A DNA stretch of 64,000 nt from JACVRW01 sp034664005. Its GTDB lineage: Bacteria > Actinomycetota > Thermoleophilia > Solirubrobacterales > Thermoleophilaceae. A program made the translations under genes and the position numbers. The notes below the pieces were generated by a model. That model worked only from the letters and a program-made list of their open reading frames with translations, was not told the origin of the DNA and did not search any database. The first letter of the stretch is position 1. Each line of letters starts with the position of its first letter. The stretch lies in the NCBI GenBank assembly GCA_034664005.1, contig JAXDIL010000118.1, positions 26,311 through 90,310 on the forward strand, given 5' to 3'. This document shows, in pieces, positions 25,000 through 32,562 of this stretch.

Positions 25000-25044
25000 A
25001 TCGCACCCAGGAGGCCGCCGGTTCGAGTCCGGCTAGCTCCATCG
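25000..25044 (+). repeat. att-like repeat copy D (distal tRNA-Ala 3' fragment)
   Basis: These 45 bp match tRNA-Ala 1039-1083, slightly longer than copy B because it also shares two flanking bases with the intact gene. It directly abuts the stop codon of the M28 peptidase gene (25045-25047). In the accretion model this is the displaced original 3' end of the tRNA gene and marks the right edge of the island. Confidence 0.9.
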
Positions 25045-27030
25045 TCAACGCTGAAGCCGCCCGCCGAGCCGCTCTGACGCCCTGCCATCGGAGCGTGCCG
25101 CGCGGCGAGTGGTGCGACGACTCTGGGGCGAGACCATGCCACCGCCCACGTTCCGGAGGGACGCGTCGTGCGCCAGCACCGCTCCGACATGCGCGCCACC
25201 GTCGGCGAACTGCTCGTACGCAGGCGCGTCGATGTTGTCGATGGTGTCTCCCGCCTCGTGGTAGTTCGGATCGAACGGCGTGCCTGCCACTCCACCCCAC
25301 TTCACGGCCTGCGCGGGGGTCTTAGCCTGCTCCGCTCCGGAGAAGAGGCCGCCCGACGGCACGAGGTTGTCCTGGAACGGCTTGTAGTCCGAGCGTCCGT
25401 CGAACGCCGTCGGCTCCGTGGGCACGCCCTGGGAGTTGAAGTAGTTCACGAACTCCTGCTCGATCCGCGCGGCGCCCTCGTTGACGTCGGGCGCGGTGGC
25501 CGGGGGCGTCGAGTCGGAGAAGTCCCCGTCGTAGATGAACTTGCCGTGGTTCGGCGACGCCAGCATGTCGAAGTTTAGGTAGGCGGCAATCCGCCCGAGG
25601 TCCTCAGCCGACAGCGCGGCGACGTAGCGCGTGGCCCCCACCAGCCCTGACTCCTCCGCCCCCCAGAGCGCGAAACGCATCCGGTTCACGGGCTGGATGC
25701 CGAGGCGCTGCATCTGAACCGCCATCTCGAGCACGAGCGCGCTGCCCGACCCGTTGTCGTTGATCCCCGGGCCCTCCTGGACCGAGTCCAGGTGGCCACC
25801 GAACATCACGACGCGGCCGGCGTTACCGCCCGGCGTGTCGGCCAGCACGTTCGTGGACTGGCGGCGATCGTTGGACGCGTCCACGAGGACATGCACGCGC
25901 ACGTCGTCGCCGGAGGCGTCCTCGGTGGCCAGCTCCTCGCCGATGGCGAACGAGGTCCCAAGCGTGGGGATCGTGATGTCGGGCTCGGTCGCATCGCCGT
26001 CCTGCGCCTCCTCGCCGAGCGTGCCCGCGACGACGCCGAGACGGCCCGGGTCGTTGCCCTGGTTGAAGACCACCACTCCGCTGGCGCCCGCCTCCTGTGC
26101 GTTCAGGACCTTCTCGTAGAACGTACAGCCGCCGCGCTGGATGAGCGCCACGTCCCCTGCCGGGAAGGCGGCGAAGTCCGTGTCCTCGCAGCCGCTAGAG
26201 CTCGAGCCGCGATCGGCTTCCGCCAGCTTCAGGTCCACGGGGGTCAGCGGGGCCTCCACGTCGCCGCTGGCCGAGTAGCTCATCGTGGCGAACTCGGTGT
26301 CGTGGACGTAGCTCCGCGTGGGCGGCGGCGCGGTCCGCTCGAAGACCGGCGTGCTGTGCTCCGTGAAGACCACGAAGCTGAACACCTGCGTGGTCGGCGT
26401 GTAGCCGGCGGCCCGAAGGACCGTCAACGCGTACTGCACCGAGGCGCCGTAGCCCTGGAAGCCCGACGCCCGGTTGCCGCCATTGTCGTCCGCGATCTGC
26501 TGGAAGGCGCGCAGGTGCGAGAGCAGGCCCTCCTGCGTGATCGCCGTACGGAGCTTCTCCGAGGGCGAGCGGGTGTCGGGCGGCGTCGGGTTCGGCGACG
26601 TGACCGCCAACACCACGATCCGGCGACGCGCGCACGCGTCCGGCTGGCGAGCGCCGAGGCGACGAACACAGGCGGTGAGATAGTAGGTGCCCGGGGTCGT
26701 GGCGGTCGGGATGAGGACGCGCCTCGAGTACCCGCGCGCGCGTCCGCCGCGCGTGCGCCTAATCCGCTTGCTGCCGAGCGGCGTGCCGCGGCGAGCCGCC
26801 CGCGTGCGCCGCAGCGTGAAGGAGATGCGCGCCGGCGCGGCGCGTCGGCGCGCGCGGTTCAGCACTCGCCCGGAGAGGCGGATCGTGTCACCCGCATTGA
26901 CCGAGGCGTCCGAGAGCCGCAGCGTGGCGACACGGAACTTGGCTGTCCTCTGCTGGGCCTGGGCCTCGGCGGCCGGGGCGACAAGCACGGTCAGCAGGGC
27001 TGGGATGATGACGAGCGGGCGCATGCGCAT
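25045..27030 (-). CDS. Secreted M28 family zinc aminopeptidase with PA domain
   Basis: The 661-residue protein has a signal peptide (residues 1-24, LVIIPALLTVLVAPAAEA). An Ig-like basic region (30-145) follows, then a PA domain (about 260-380, with GDVALIQRGGCTFYEK) inserted in an M28 peptidase. Zinc ligands and catalytic residues are visible: H413 (GGHLDSV), D425 (GINDNGSG), E459-E460 (WGAEESGL), D488 (NFDM) and H591 (NYHEAGDT). All five positions are intact, so the enzyme should be active outside the membrane on peptides. It is probably the original neighbour of tRNA-Ala before island insertion, since its stop abuts the distal tRNA fragment. Confidence 0.93.
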   Translation of the reverse strand: MRMRPLVIIPALLTVLVAPAAEAQAQQRTAKFRVATLRLSDASVNAGDTIRLSGRVLNRARRRAAPARISFTLRRTRAARRGTPLGSKRIRRTRGGRARGYSRRVLIPTATTPGTYYLTACVRRLGARQPDACARRRIVVLAVTSPNPTPPDTRSPSEKLRTAITQEGLLSHLRAFQQIADDNGGNRASGFQGYGASVQYALTVLRAAGYTPTTQVFSFVVFTEHSTPVFERTAPPPTRSYVHDTEFATMSYSASGDVEAPLTPVDLKLAEADRGSSSSGCEDTDFAAFPAGDVALIQRGGCTFYEKVLNAQEAGASGVVVFNQGNDPGRLGVVAGTLGEEAQDGDATEPDITIPTLGTSFAIGEELATEDASGDDVRVHVLVDASNDRRQSTNVLADTPGGNAGRVVMFGGHLDSVQEGPGINDNGSGSALVLEMAVQMQRLGIQPVNRMRFALWGAEESGLVGATRYVAALSAEDLGRIAAYLNFDMLASPNHGKFIYDGDFSDSTPPATAPDVNEGAARIEQEFVNYFNSQGVPTEPTAFDGRSDYKPFQDNLVPSGGLFSGAEQAKTPAQAVKWGGVAGTPFDPNYHEAGDTIDNIDAPAYEQFADGGAHVGAVLAHDASLRNVGGGMVSPQSRRTTRRAARSDGRASERLGGRLQR

Positions 27031-27151
27031 GCGCCCGCGCTACCCATGTTCCGTTCGCACCAATCTCTTATCGGCGCTTATATAGATCGATGCCACCATC
27101 GTCGTGCTCGCTGGCCTTCGCACGCGTTGATCCGGGTACAGAGGAGATCAC

Positions 27152-27583
27152 ATGACCCTGTTTGGGCAGGAGCACATCGACAGCTACGTTGCCACCGACG
27201 GTAGGGAGGGGCATGACTGGCAAGGCACGCAGACGCTGATCCTCACCACGACCGGGCGCCGCTCCGGGCAGCCCAGGCCGCAAGCACTTATTTACGGCCG
27301 TCACGGCAACGACTACCTCGTGGTCGCCTCCAAGGGCGGAGCGCCGCGGCACCCAGCGTGGTACCTCAACCTCGAGGCGAACCCGGACGTCGAGGTCCAG
27401 GTGAAGGGCGACAAGATGCCGGCCCGGGCGCGTACGGCAACGCCCGAGGAGAAGGAGCGGCTCTGGCCGGTCATGACGAGAGAGTGGCCGGATTACGACC
27501 GCTACCAGGAGAGCACCGATCGCGAGATTCCGGTGGTCATCCTCGAGCCACACGAAGGCGAAGGCCGGGATGACAGCGGCTGA
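27152..27583 (+). CDS. Deazaflavin (F420)-dependent nitroreductase family protein
   Basis: The 143-residue protein has the Ddn/DUF385 pattern: TQTLILTTTGRRSGQPRPQA, then YLVVASKGGAPRHPAWYLNL with the F420-binding KGGxPxHPxWxxNL motif, and a C-terminal REIPVVILEP strand. These split-barrel enzymes use reduced coenzyme F420 to reduce quinones or nitro compounds; the substrate is not predictable. The ATG follows AGAGGAG. It is a single gene, divergent from the M28 peptidase and ahead of the amino-acid transporter, from which a 47-bp gap separates it. Its presence implies an F420-producing host. Confidence 0.9.
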   Translation: MTLFGQEHIDSYVATDGREGHDWQGTQTLILTTTGRRSGQPRPQALIYGRHGNDYLVVASKGGAPRHPAWYLNLEANPDVEVQVKGDKMPARARTATPEEKERLWPVMTREWPDYDRYQESTDREIPVVILEPHEGEGRDDSG

Positions 27584-27630
27584 ATATATTTGTCCTGTCT
27601 GCCGCTGACCTGACTCAAGGGGACTCGCAC

Positions 27631-28506
27631 ATGTCGCTCGCCCGCATTCGCCTCGCCCTGTTGCTCCTGCTGGCTGCGCTCGCGGCCCTGACGATCGTCG
27701 CCTGCGGCGACGACGACAGCAGCAGCTCGAGTTCGTCGACGGCCACCACCGCCAAGGCGGACGCGTGCTCCAAGGCCGACCTGGCGCTCGTGAACTCGGG
27801 CCAGCTCACGATCGGGACGGACAAGCCCGCCTTCCCGCCCTACTTCGAGGACGACGACCCCACGAACGGCAAGGGCTTCGAGAGCGCCGTGGCGTACGCG
27901 GTGGCCCGCGAGCTCGGCTTCGAAGCGCCCGAGGTGAAGTGGACCGTGGTGCCCTTCAACTCCTCGTACGCGCCCGGGCCGAAGAAGTTCGACTTCGACA
28001 TCAACCAGATCTCGATCACGGATGCGCGGAAGAAGGCGGTCGACTTCTCGAAGCCGTACTACGTCGCGCCCCAGGCGGTCGTGATCGGCAAGGGGTCGGA
28101 CCTCCAGGCGAGCTCGCTCGCGGACCTGAAGGACGCCAGCATCGGCGTCCAGATCGGAACCACCAGCCTCGACGCGGTCAGGGACGTGATCAAGCCGTCG
28201 GACGACCCCAAGGTCTTCAACGACTCGAACGACGTCGTGACCGCGCTCAAGCAGAACCAGGTCGACGCGATCGTCACGGACCTGCCCACCGCCTTCTACA
28301 TCACGGCGGCCCAGGTCGAGGGCTCCAAGATCATCGGCCAGTTCAGCGCCCCCGGCGGCGACTCGTTCGGCCTCCTGCTCGCGAAGGACTCGAAGCTCAC
28401 GCCGTGCGCTGACAAGGCGGTCGACACGCTCGACAAGAGCGGTGAGCTCCAGAAGCTCACCGACCAGTGGATGGGCGAGGCCGCCGGCGCGCCGGAGCTT
28501 CGCTGA
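27631..28506 (+). CDS. Polar amino-acid ABC transporter, substrate-binding lipoprotein
   Basis: The 291-residue protein has a lipoprotein signal ending in LTIVAC and a Ser-rich linker (residues 30-40). A family 3 solute-binding domain follows: LTIGTDKPAFPPYFEDDDP, FDINQISITDARKKAVDFS, SIGVQIGTTSLD and QVDAIVTDLPTAF. It should capture an amino acid outside the membrane and pass it to the permease encoded next. AAGGGG precedes the ATG. It is the first gene of a three-gene operon with permease and ATPase. Confidence 0.93.
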   Translation: MSLARIRLALLLLLAALAALTIVACGDDDSSSSSSSTATTAKADACSKADLALVNSGQLTIGTDKPAFPPYFEDDDPTNGKGFESAVAYAVARELGFEAPEVKWTVVPFNSSYAPGPKKFDFDINQISITDARKKAVDFSKPYYVAPQAVVIGKGSDLQASSLADLKDASIGVQIGTTSLDAVRDVIKPSDDPKVFNDSNDVVTALKQNQVDAIVTDLPTAFYITAAQVEGSKIIGQFSAPGGDSFGLLLAKDSKLTPCADKAVDTLDKSGELQKLTDQWMGEAAGAPELR

Positions 28507-29339
28507 CCGATCGCCGCGCCGTCCGCGACGCCGCCCGCCGCCGGCGGGCGGCTCGGGGCGCGGCCATCTCGGGGATCTCGAGCGTCGTAGTGCTCGGCGC
28601 GATCGCCGCGCTGATCCTCACGAGCAAGGGCTGGGACGCGGTACGCGAGACGTTCTTCGACTGGAACGCCTTCAAGGCCGCGTTCCCTGACGTGCTCGAC
28701 GGCTTCTGGCTCGACGTCAAGATCTTCATGCTCGTCGAGGTCGCTGTCCTGATCCTCGGCCTCGCCGTCGCGATCGTCCGCTCCGGCCGCGCGCCCGCCT
28801 TCTTCCCGTTCCGCCTGCTCGCCGCGATCTACACGGACCTCTTCCGCGGCGTCCCGGTGATCCTGGCGGTGTACCTGATCGGGTTCGGGGTTCCGGCTCT
28901 GGAGCTGTCGGGCGTGCCGAGCGACCCCGTCCTTCTCGGCGGTATCGCGCTCACGCTGTCGTACGCCGCGTACGTCGCCGAGGTCTACCGGGCGGGCATC
29001 GACTCGGTCCACCCCGGCCAGACCTCGGCGGCCCTGTCGCTCGGCCTCACGCCCACCCAGTCGCGCCGCTACGTCGTGCTCCCGCAGGCCGTGCGCCGCG
29101 TGATCCCGCCGCTCCTCAACGACTTCATCGCGCTTCAGAAGGACGTGGCGCTGGTGTCGATCCTGGGTCCGCTCGAGGCGTTCCGCGTGGCCCAAATCGA
29201 GGCCAGCTCGACCTTCAACTACACGCCGCTGCTCGCGGCGGCGGCGCTGTACCTGGCGGTGACCGTGCCGATGGCGCGGGTCGTGGACCGCGTGGCCGCG
29301 CGCGACCGCCTGCTGCGCAGCGCGGGAGCCCCGGTGTGA
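28467..29339 (+). CDS. Polar amino-acid ABC transporter permease
   Basis: The 290-residue protein has about five membrane helices and the permease EAA loop (SAALSLGLTPTQSRRYVVLP). RGVPVILAVYLIGFG and the basic N-terminus fit the HisMQ/GlnP type. The first available start, GTG 28467, overlaps the binding-protein gene by 40 bp. A CTG at 28503 overlapping the stop is an alternative that would remove 12 residues. It forms the membrane channel of the importer and overlaps the ATPase gene by 4 bp (GTGA). Confidence 0.92.
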   Translation: MDGRGRRRAGASLTDRRAVRDAARRRRAARGAAISGISSVVVLGAIAALILTSKGWDAVRETFFDWNAFKAAFPDVLDGFWLDVKIFMLVEVAVLILGLAVAIVRSGRAPAFFPFRLLAAIYTDLFRGVPVILAVYLIGFGVPALELSGVPSDPVLLGGIALTLSYAAYVAEVYRAGIDSVHPGQTSAALSLGLTPTQSRRYVVLPQAVRRVIPPLLNDFIALQKDVALVSILGPLEAFRVAQIEASSTFNYTPLLAAAALYLAVTVPMARVVDRVAARDRLLRSAGAPV

Positions 29340-30091
29340 ACGCCGCGCCGCCCGTCCTCGAGGTGCAGGGGGTGACGAAGGCCTACGGCGACGCGGAGGT
29401 GCTGCGCGGCGTCGACCTCGCGGTGCCGGAGCACCAGGCGGTGGCGTTGATCGGCGCGTCCGGCTCCGGGAAGTCCACGCTGCTGCGCTGCGTCGACCTG
29501 CTCGAGGAGATCGACGACGGCGACGTGCTGCTGGACGGCGAGGTGATCACCGACCCGTCGGTGGATCCGGTGCGGGCGAGGCGGCGGCTCGCGATGGTCT
29601 TCCAGGCCTTCAACCTGTTCCCGCACCTGAGCGTGCTCGACAACGTGCTGCTCGCCCCCTCGCGCGCGCACGGGATGACGAAGGAGGACGCCGCCGGGTC
29701 CGCCCGCGAGCTGCTCGCCCGCTTCGGGCTCGGCGACCGCGAGCACGACTACCCCGACCGCCTCTCGGGCGGCCAGCAGCAGCGCGTGGCGATCGTGCGC
29801 GCGCTGGCCACGCGCCCGCGCGCGCTCCTGCTCGACGAGATCACGAGCGCGCTCGACCCCGAGCTCGTGGGCGAGGTCCTCGAGGTGGTGCGGGAGCTGA
29901 AGTCGGAGGGCATGACGATGCTGATCGCGACCCACGAGATGGGCTTCGCCCGCGACGTGGCCGACGAGATCTGCTTCCTCCACGACGGCCGCATCGTCGA
30001 ACGAGGCGATCCCGAGCGCGTCCTCTCGGACCCGGAGCAGCCCGAGACCCAGCGCTTCCTGCGCCGCCTGCTGTCAGCCGGACGGCTCTAG
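29336..30091 (+). CDS. Polar amino-acid ABC transporter ATPase
   Basis: The 251-residue protein carries Walker A GASGSGKST (40-48), Q-loop FQAFNLFPHL, signature LSGGQQQ, Walker B LLLDEITSALD and switch ATHEMGFA, all intact. It powers the importer formed with the two upstream products. GTG 29336 overlaps the permease stop. Its own stop shares a CTAG tetramer with the stop of the convergent anti-sigma gene, so the two operons meet with no spacer. Confidence 0.95.
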   Translation: MNAAPPVLEVQGVTKAYGDAEVLRGVDLAVPEHQAVALIGASGSGKSTLLRCVDLLEEIDDGDVLLDGEVITDPSVDPVRARRRLAMVFQAFNLFPHLSVLDNVLLAPSRAHGMTKEDAAGSARELLARFGLGDREHDYPDRLSGGQQQRVAIVRALATRPRALLLDEITSALDPELVGEVLEVVRELKSEGMTMLIATHEMGFARDVADEICFLHDGRIVERGDPERVLSDPEQPETQRFLRRLLSAGRL

Positions 30092-30300
30092 GACAGCAGC
30101 GCTCGTAGGCTGTCGCGCTCCTCGCGGCAGGTCGGGCAGCCCTCGAGGTGCGTGCGCATTCCGGGGATTGCGGCGTCCGCGTCGCGGTTCGCGAGCTCCA
30201 GCTCGACGTACTCGTCGAGGCGGTCGAAGCACTCGTCGCAGCCGATGTCCGGCCCCTCGGGGCCCAGTAGGCGGCGCAGCTCGGTGTCCCTGTCGCTCAT
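30088..30300 (-). CDS. Soluble zinc-finger anti-sigma-like protein
   Basis: The 70-residue protein starts at ATG 30300 (overlapping the sigma gene by ATGA). It has CDECFDRLDEYVELEL and a MRTHLEGCPTC segment containing the HxxxCxxC zinc motif of ZAS anti-sigma factors. There is no transmembrane segment, so it would be cytosolic and might respond to redox or metal. Its position directly after an ECF sigma gene is the usual arrangement for a cognate pair. Confidence 0.85.
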   Translation of the reverse strand: MSDRDTELRRLLGPEGPDIGCDECFDRLDEYVELELANRDADAAIPGMRTHLEGCPTCREERDSLRALLS

Positions 30301-30941
30301 CGTGCGTCTCCTTCCCCGTAGCCGGCGGCCGTCAGCTCCGCGCGCAGCCGCCGGCGCGCGTCGTGCAGCGTCTTGTAGAGCGCTCCGCGCGTGCTGCCTG
30401 TGCGTTCCGCGAGCACGTCGAGCGGGACCTGGTTCAGGGCCAGGGCCACGAAGACCTCGCGCTGGCGCGGCGTGAGCGCCTCGCGCACCGCCCGCTGCAG
30501 CTCCTGGAGCATCTCCGTCGCCTCGGCGGCGGACTGGGCGGAACCGGCCGGATCGGCGAAGCTCGGCCATGCCTCCGGCTCGAGCATCACCTCGCGGCCA
30601 TGCCAGGCGCGGCGGCGCGCCTTCACGCCGGCCTCGAGCAGCGCGAACTTGTACGCCCAGGTCGTGAAGCGACTCGCCCCGCGGTAGTCGTCCAGCTTGC
30701 GGAGGACGGCCATGAGCGCGTCGTCGGCCGCCTGCTGGGCGAGGTCGTCGAAGTCCGCGTTGCGCGCCTGCGCGAGCGCGGCACGGCGCCGCCCCATCTC
30801 GAAGCGGGCTGCCTTCAGGAGCAGACGATGGAGCGCGGCGACGGCGTCCGCTCGCGCCGGGCCCTCCGCCCGCAGCGCGGCGATCCAGGCCAGTGATTCC
30901 GGGTCGGCGCCTACTCCGGTGCGCTCCGCGGCACGGTCCAT
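30297..30941 (-). CDS. ECF-type RNA polymerase sigma factor
   Basis: From ATG 30941 (214 residues) the protein shows sigma region 2 (DFDDLAQQAADDALMAVLRK, DDYRGASRFTTWAYKFALLE) and region 4 with a helix-turn-helix (LTPRQREVFVALALNQVPLD, VLAERTGSTRGALYKTLHDA, RRRL). The frame runs further upstream, but the extension crosses the divergent promoter. An ATG at 30968 is a second option. It should direct transcription under control of the anti-sigma encoded next. A perfect 11-bp inverted repeat (30994-31019) lies between it and the divergent DoxX-like gene, a candidate shared operator. Confidence 0.9.
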   Translation of the reverse strand: MDRAAERTGVGADPESLAWIAALRAEGPARADAVAALHRLLLKAARFEMGRRRAALAQARNADFDDLAQQAADDALMAVLRKLDDYRGASRFTTWAYKFALLEAGVKARRRAWHGREVMLEPEAWPSFADPAGSAQSAAEATEMLQELQRAVREALTPRQREVFVALALNQVPLDVLAERTGSTRGALYKTLHDARRRLRAELTAAGYGEGDAR

Positions 30942-30993
30942 CGGGGTCCCAGCATAAGCAAGCGCCATCACTGCATTTGTGCCGCCGTGGAGG

Positions 30994-31019
30994 CGTTTCT
31001 TACGGCGACGTAAGAAACG
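30994..31019. promoter_or_regulatory. Perfect 11-bp inverted repeat between sigma factor and DoxX-like genes
   Basis: Arms CGTTTCTTACG (30994-31004) and CGTAAGAAACG (31009-31019) flank a 4-bp spacer. The site lies in the divergent intergenic region, 54 bp before the plus-strand start, and fits a dimeric repressor or activator site. The cognate regulator is not known. Confidence 0.65.
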
Positions 31020-31072
31020 GCGCGCCGCGGTCGCAAAGAGAGAGACAGCCAACCACCGAGGAAGGAAAACCG

Positions 31073-31525
31073 ATGAGCACTCTCGCCACCGCGCTACGAC
31101 CCGTCCCGATCCCCCGGCCCGACGCGCTCCGCCGCGACCCGAGCGTCCAGGCGTTCACGCTCCTGCGGGTGGCTTTCACGGTCGCGCCGATCCTGTTCGG
31201 GCTCGACAAGTTCGCCGGAGTGCTGACCGACGACTGGACGAGGTACCTCGCTCCCGAGTTCAACAGCCTCCTGCCGGGCAACGCCGCGGACGCCATGCAC
31301 ATCGTCGGCATCGTCGAGATCGCCGCGGGTGTGATCGTGGCAGTCGTGCCGCGCTTCGGCGGGGTGCTCGTGGCCGGCTGGCTCGCGGGGATCATCCTGA
31401 GCCTGCTGCTCGTGGGTGGCTATGGCGACATCGCGCTGCGCGACTTCGGCCTGCTCCTCGGCGCCCTCACGCTGGCCCGCCTCGCGAGCGCGCACGCGGC
31501 GCCATCGTCAGTCGGCCGGCTCTAG
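31073..31525 (+). CDS. DoxX-like four-helix membrane protein
   Basis: The 150-residue protein starts at ATG 31073 behind GAGGAAGG. It has four predicted membrane helices (about residues 26-48, 73-93, 98-117 and 122-140), with RVAFTVAPILFGLDKFAG in the first. The pattern resembles DoxX/DoxD-type quinone-linked or uncharacterised membrane proteins. No redox-active Cys pair is visible. It is divergent from the ECF sigma factor across a perfect inverted repeat, so it may be the sigma target, an inference from layout. Its end overlaps the small convergent gene by 18 bp. Confidence 0.8.
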   Translation: MSTLATALRPVPIPRPDALRRDPSVQAFTLLRVAFTVAPILFGLDKFAGVLTDDWTRYLAPEFNSLLPGNAADAMHIVGIVEIAAGVIVAVVPRFGGVLVAGWLAGIILSLLLVGGYGDIALRDFGLLLGALTLARLASAHAAPSSVGRL

Positions 31526-31699
31526 GTCCACGACCACGGCGACCTTCGGACCGTGCCAGAGGCAGACGATGCCGCCGTCCTCATGGTCGCGGATCTCGTC
31601 CGGCTCGGGCAGGTCGTTCTCGGCCAACAGGCGGCGCATGGCGCGCTCGGCGCCCTCGCGGGTGCGCCCGCCGTCACTGGCGGTGCTCGAATCGCTCAT
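31508..31699 (-). CDS. Small hypothetical protein
   Basis: The 63-residue acidic protein contains EGAERAMRRLLAENDLPEPD and ends in VCLWHGPKVAVVVDLEPAD. I do not recognise a family. The start at ATG 31699 is preferred over the longer frame, whose upstream part has non-coding composition. The coding character is supported by a balanced helix-strand pattern. It overlaps the 3' end of the DoxX-like gene by 18 bp. Confidence 0.6.
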   Translation of the reverse strand: MSDSSTASDGGRTREGAERAMRRLLAENDLPEPDEIRDHEDGGIVCLWHGPKVAVVVDLEPAD

Positions 31700-31734
31700 G
31701 CCCGCAGCCTGAGCGCCCGCGGCGCACGTGTGGG

Positions 31735-32562
31735 TTACGAGCGTGACAAGTGCGGGCGCTCGAGGCTGCGGGTGGCCTGATCCCACAGCCGCGAGACGCC
31801 CGCGGTCCCGAACTCGCGCACGCGCGTGACGGCGTCGAGGTCGAGCACGTCGGTGAGCAGCTCCTCGCCGTCCCCGGCCTGGATCCGCACGAGCCCCTCG
31901 GGGTCGACGATCAGGCTGCGCCCGAGCCCCGCCGGCGAGCCGGCGTTCAGCGACACGACGTAGAGCTGGTTGAAGATCGCGTTCGCGCGCGCCATGACCA
32001 GCTCCTGGCTGCGGTCGCTCGTCGTGGTGAGGCTCGGCTGGAGCACCACCTCCGCCCCCATCCAGGCGAGCTCGCGGCACGTCTCGGGAAAGCTGCCGTC
32101 GTAACAGATCGACAGTCCGATGCGGCCTACGTCCGGCACGTCGAAGGTGACGAAGCGCTCACCGGGGACACACGACTCGTGCGGCTGCCAGGGGAACACC
32201 TTCCTGTAAGTCGCGGCGAGCTCGCCGTCCGGCGAGAGCACCAGGCAGGTGTTGTGCACGCCCCCGGCATCGGCGCGCTCGTACACCGAGCCCGGGACGA
32301 GCCAGACGCCGTGGGCGCGCGCAAGCTCGCCGAGCGCCTCCGTCAGAGGGCCCGGCACGTCGACGGCCGGCTCGGCGCCGTCGTCGTGGGACTCGAGCGC
32401 CGGCGGGAGTGCCGCGAGATGGAGCTCCGGGAACATGACGAGCCGCGTGGCGGGCGCGATCGCCATCACGCGCGCCACCTGCTCGGCCATGCGCCGCAGC
32501 GTCGCCTCGGGATCGCGAGCGACCGGCGAGGTCTGGAGCGCGGCGATCGGCAGCGGTCGCAC
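31735..32562 (-). CDS. Carbon-nitrogen hydrolase (nitrilase superfamily)
   Basis: The protein has the complete nitrilase triad: E46 (MFPELHL), K121 (YRKVFPW) and C153 (ICYDGSFPE). It should hydrolyse a carboxamide or N-carbamoyl compound with ammonia release. I start at GTG 32562 (275 residues); its G is also the last base of the upstream TAG stop, so it is translated just after the polyamine-type binding protein and is probably coupled to it. The pairing suggests use of an imported amine or amide, but the substrate is unknown. Confidence 0.9.
   Translation of the reverse strand: MRPLPIAALQTSPVARDPEATLRRMAEQVARVMAIAPATRLVMFPELHLAALPPALESHDDGAEPAVDVPGPLTEALGELARAHGVWLVPGSVYERADAGGVHNTCLVLSPDGELAATYRKVFPWQPHESCVPGERFVTFDVPDVGRIGLSICYDGSFPETCRELAWMGAEVVLQPSLTTTSDRSQELVMARANAIFNQLYVVSLNAGSPAGLGRSLIVDPEGLVRIQAGDGEELLTDVLDLDAVTRVREFGTAGVSRLWDQATRSLERPHLSRS

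Larger units (their letters stand above)
1081..25044. mobile_element. tRNA-Ala-associated accretion island (three att-bounded segments, no visible integrase)
   Basis: The region between the intact tRNA-Ala and the most distal tRNA fragment is cut by two internal fragments into segments 1081-18169 (defence-like genes, lower GC by eye), about 18170-23491 (adenylate cyclase plus MFS-CNB fusion) and 23492-25044 (DUF3494 protein). All four repeats lie in the same orientation. The distal copy abuts the 3' end of an M28 peptidase gene, which is then the probable original chromosomal neighbour of the tRNA. In the accretion model the tRNA-proximal segment is the newest. I found no tyrosine or serine recombinase, excisionase, relaxase or phage structural gene, so mobilisation must be in trans or the integrase has been lost. 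The boundaries are seen directly; the mobile origin is inferred. Confidence 0.75.
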
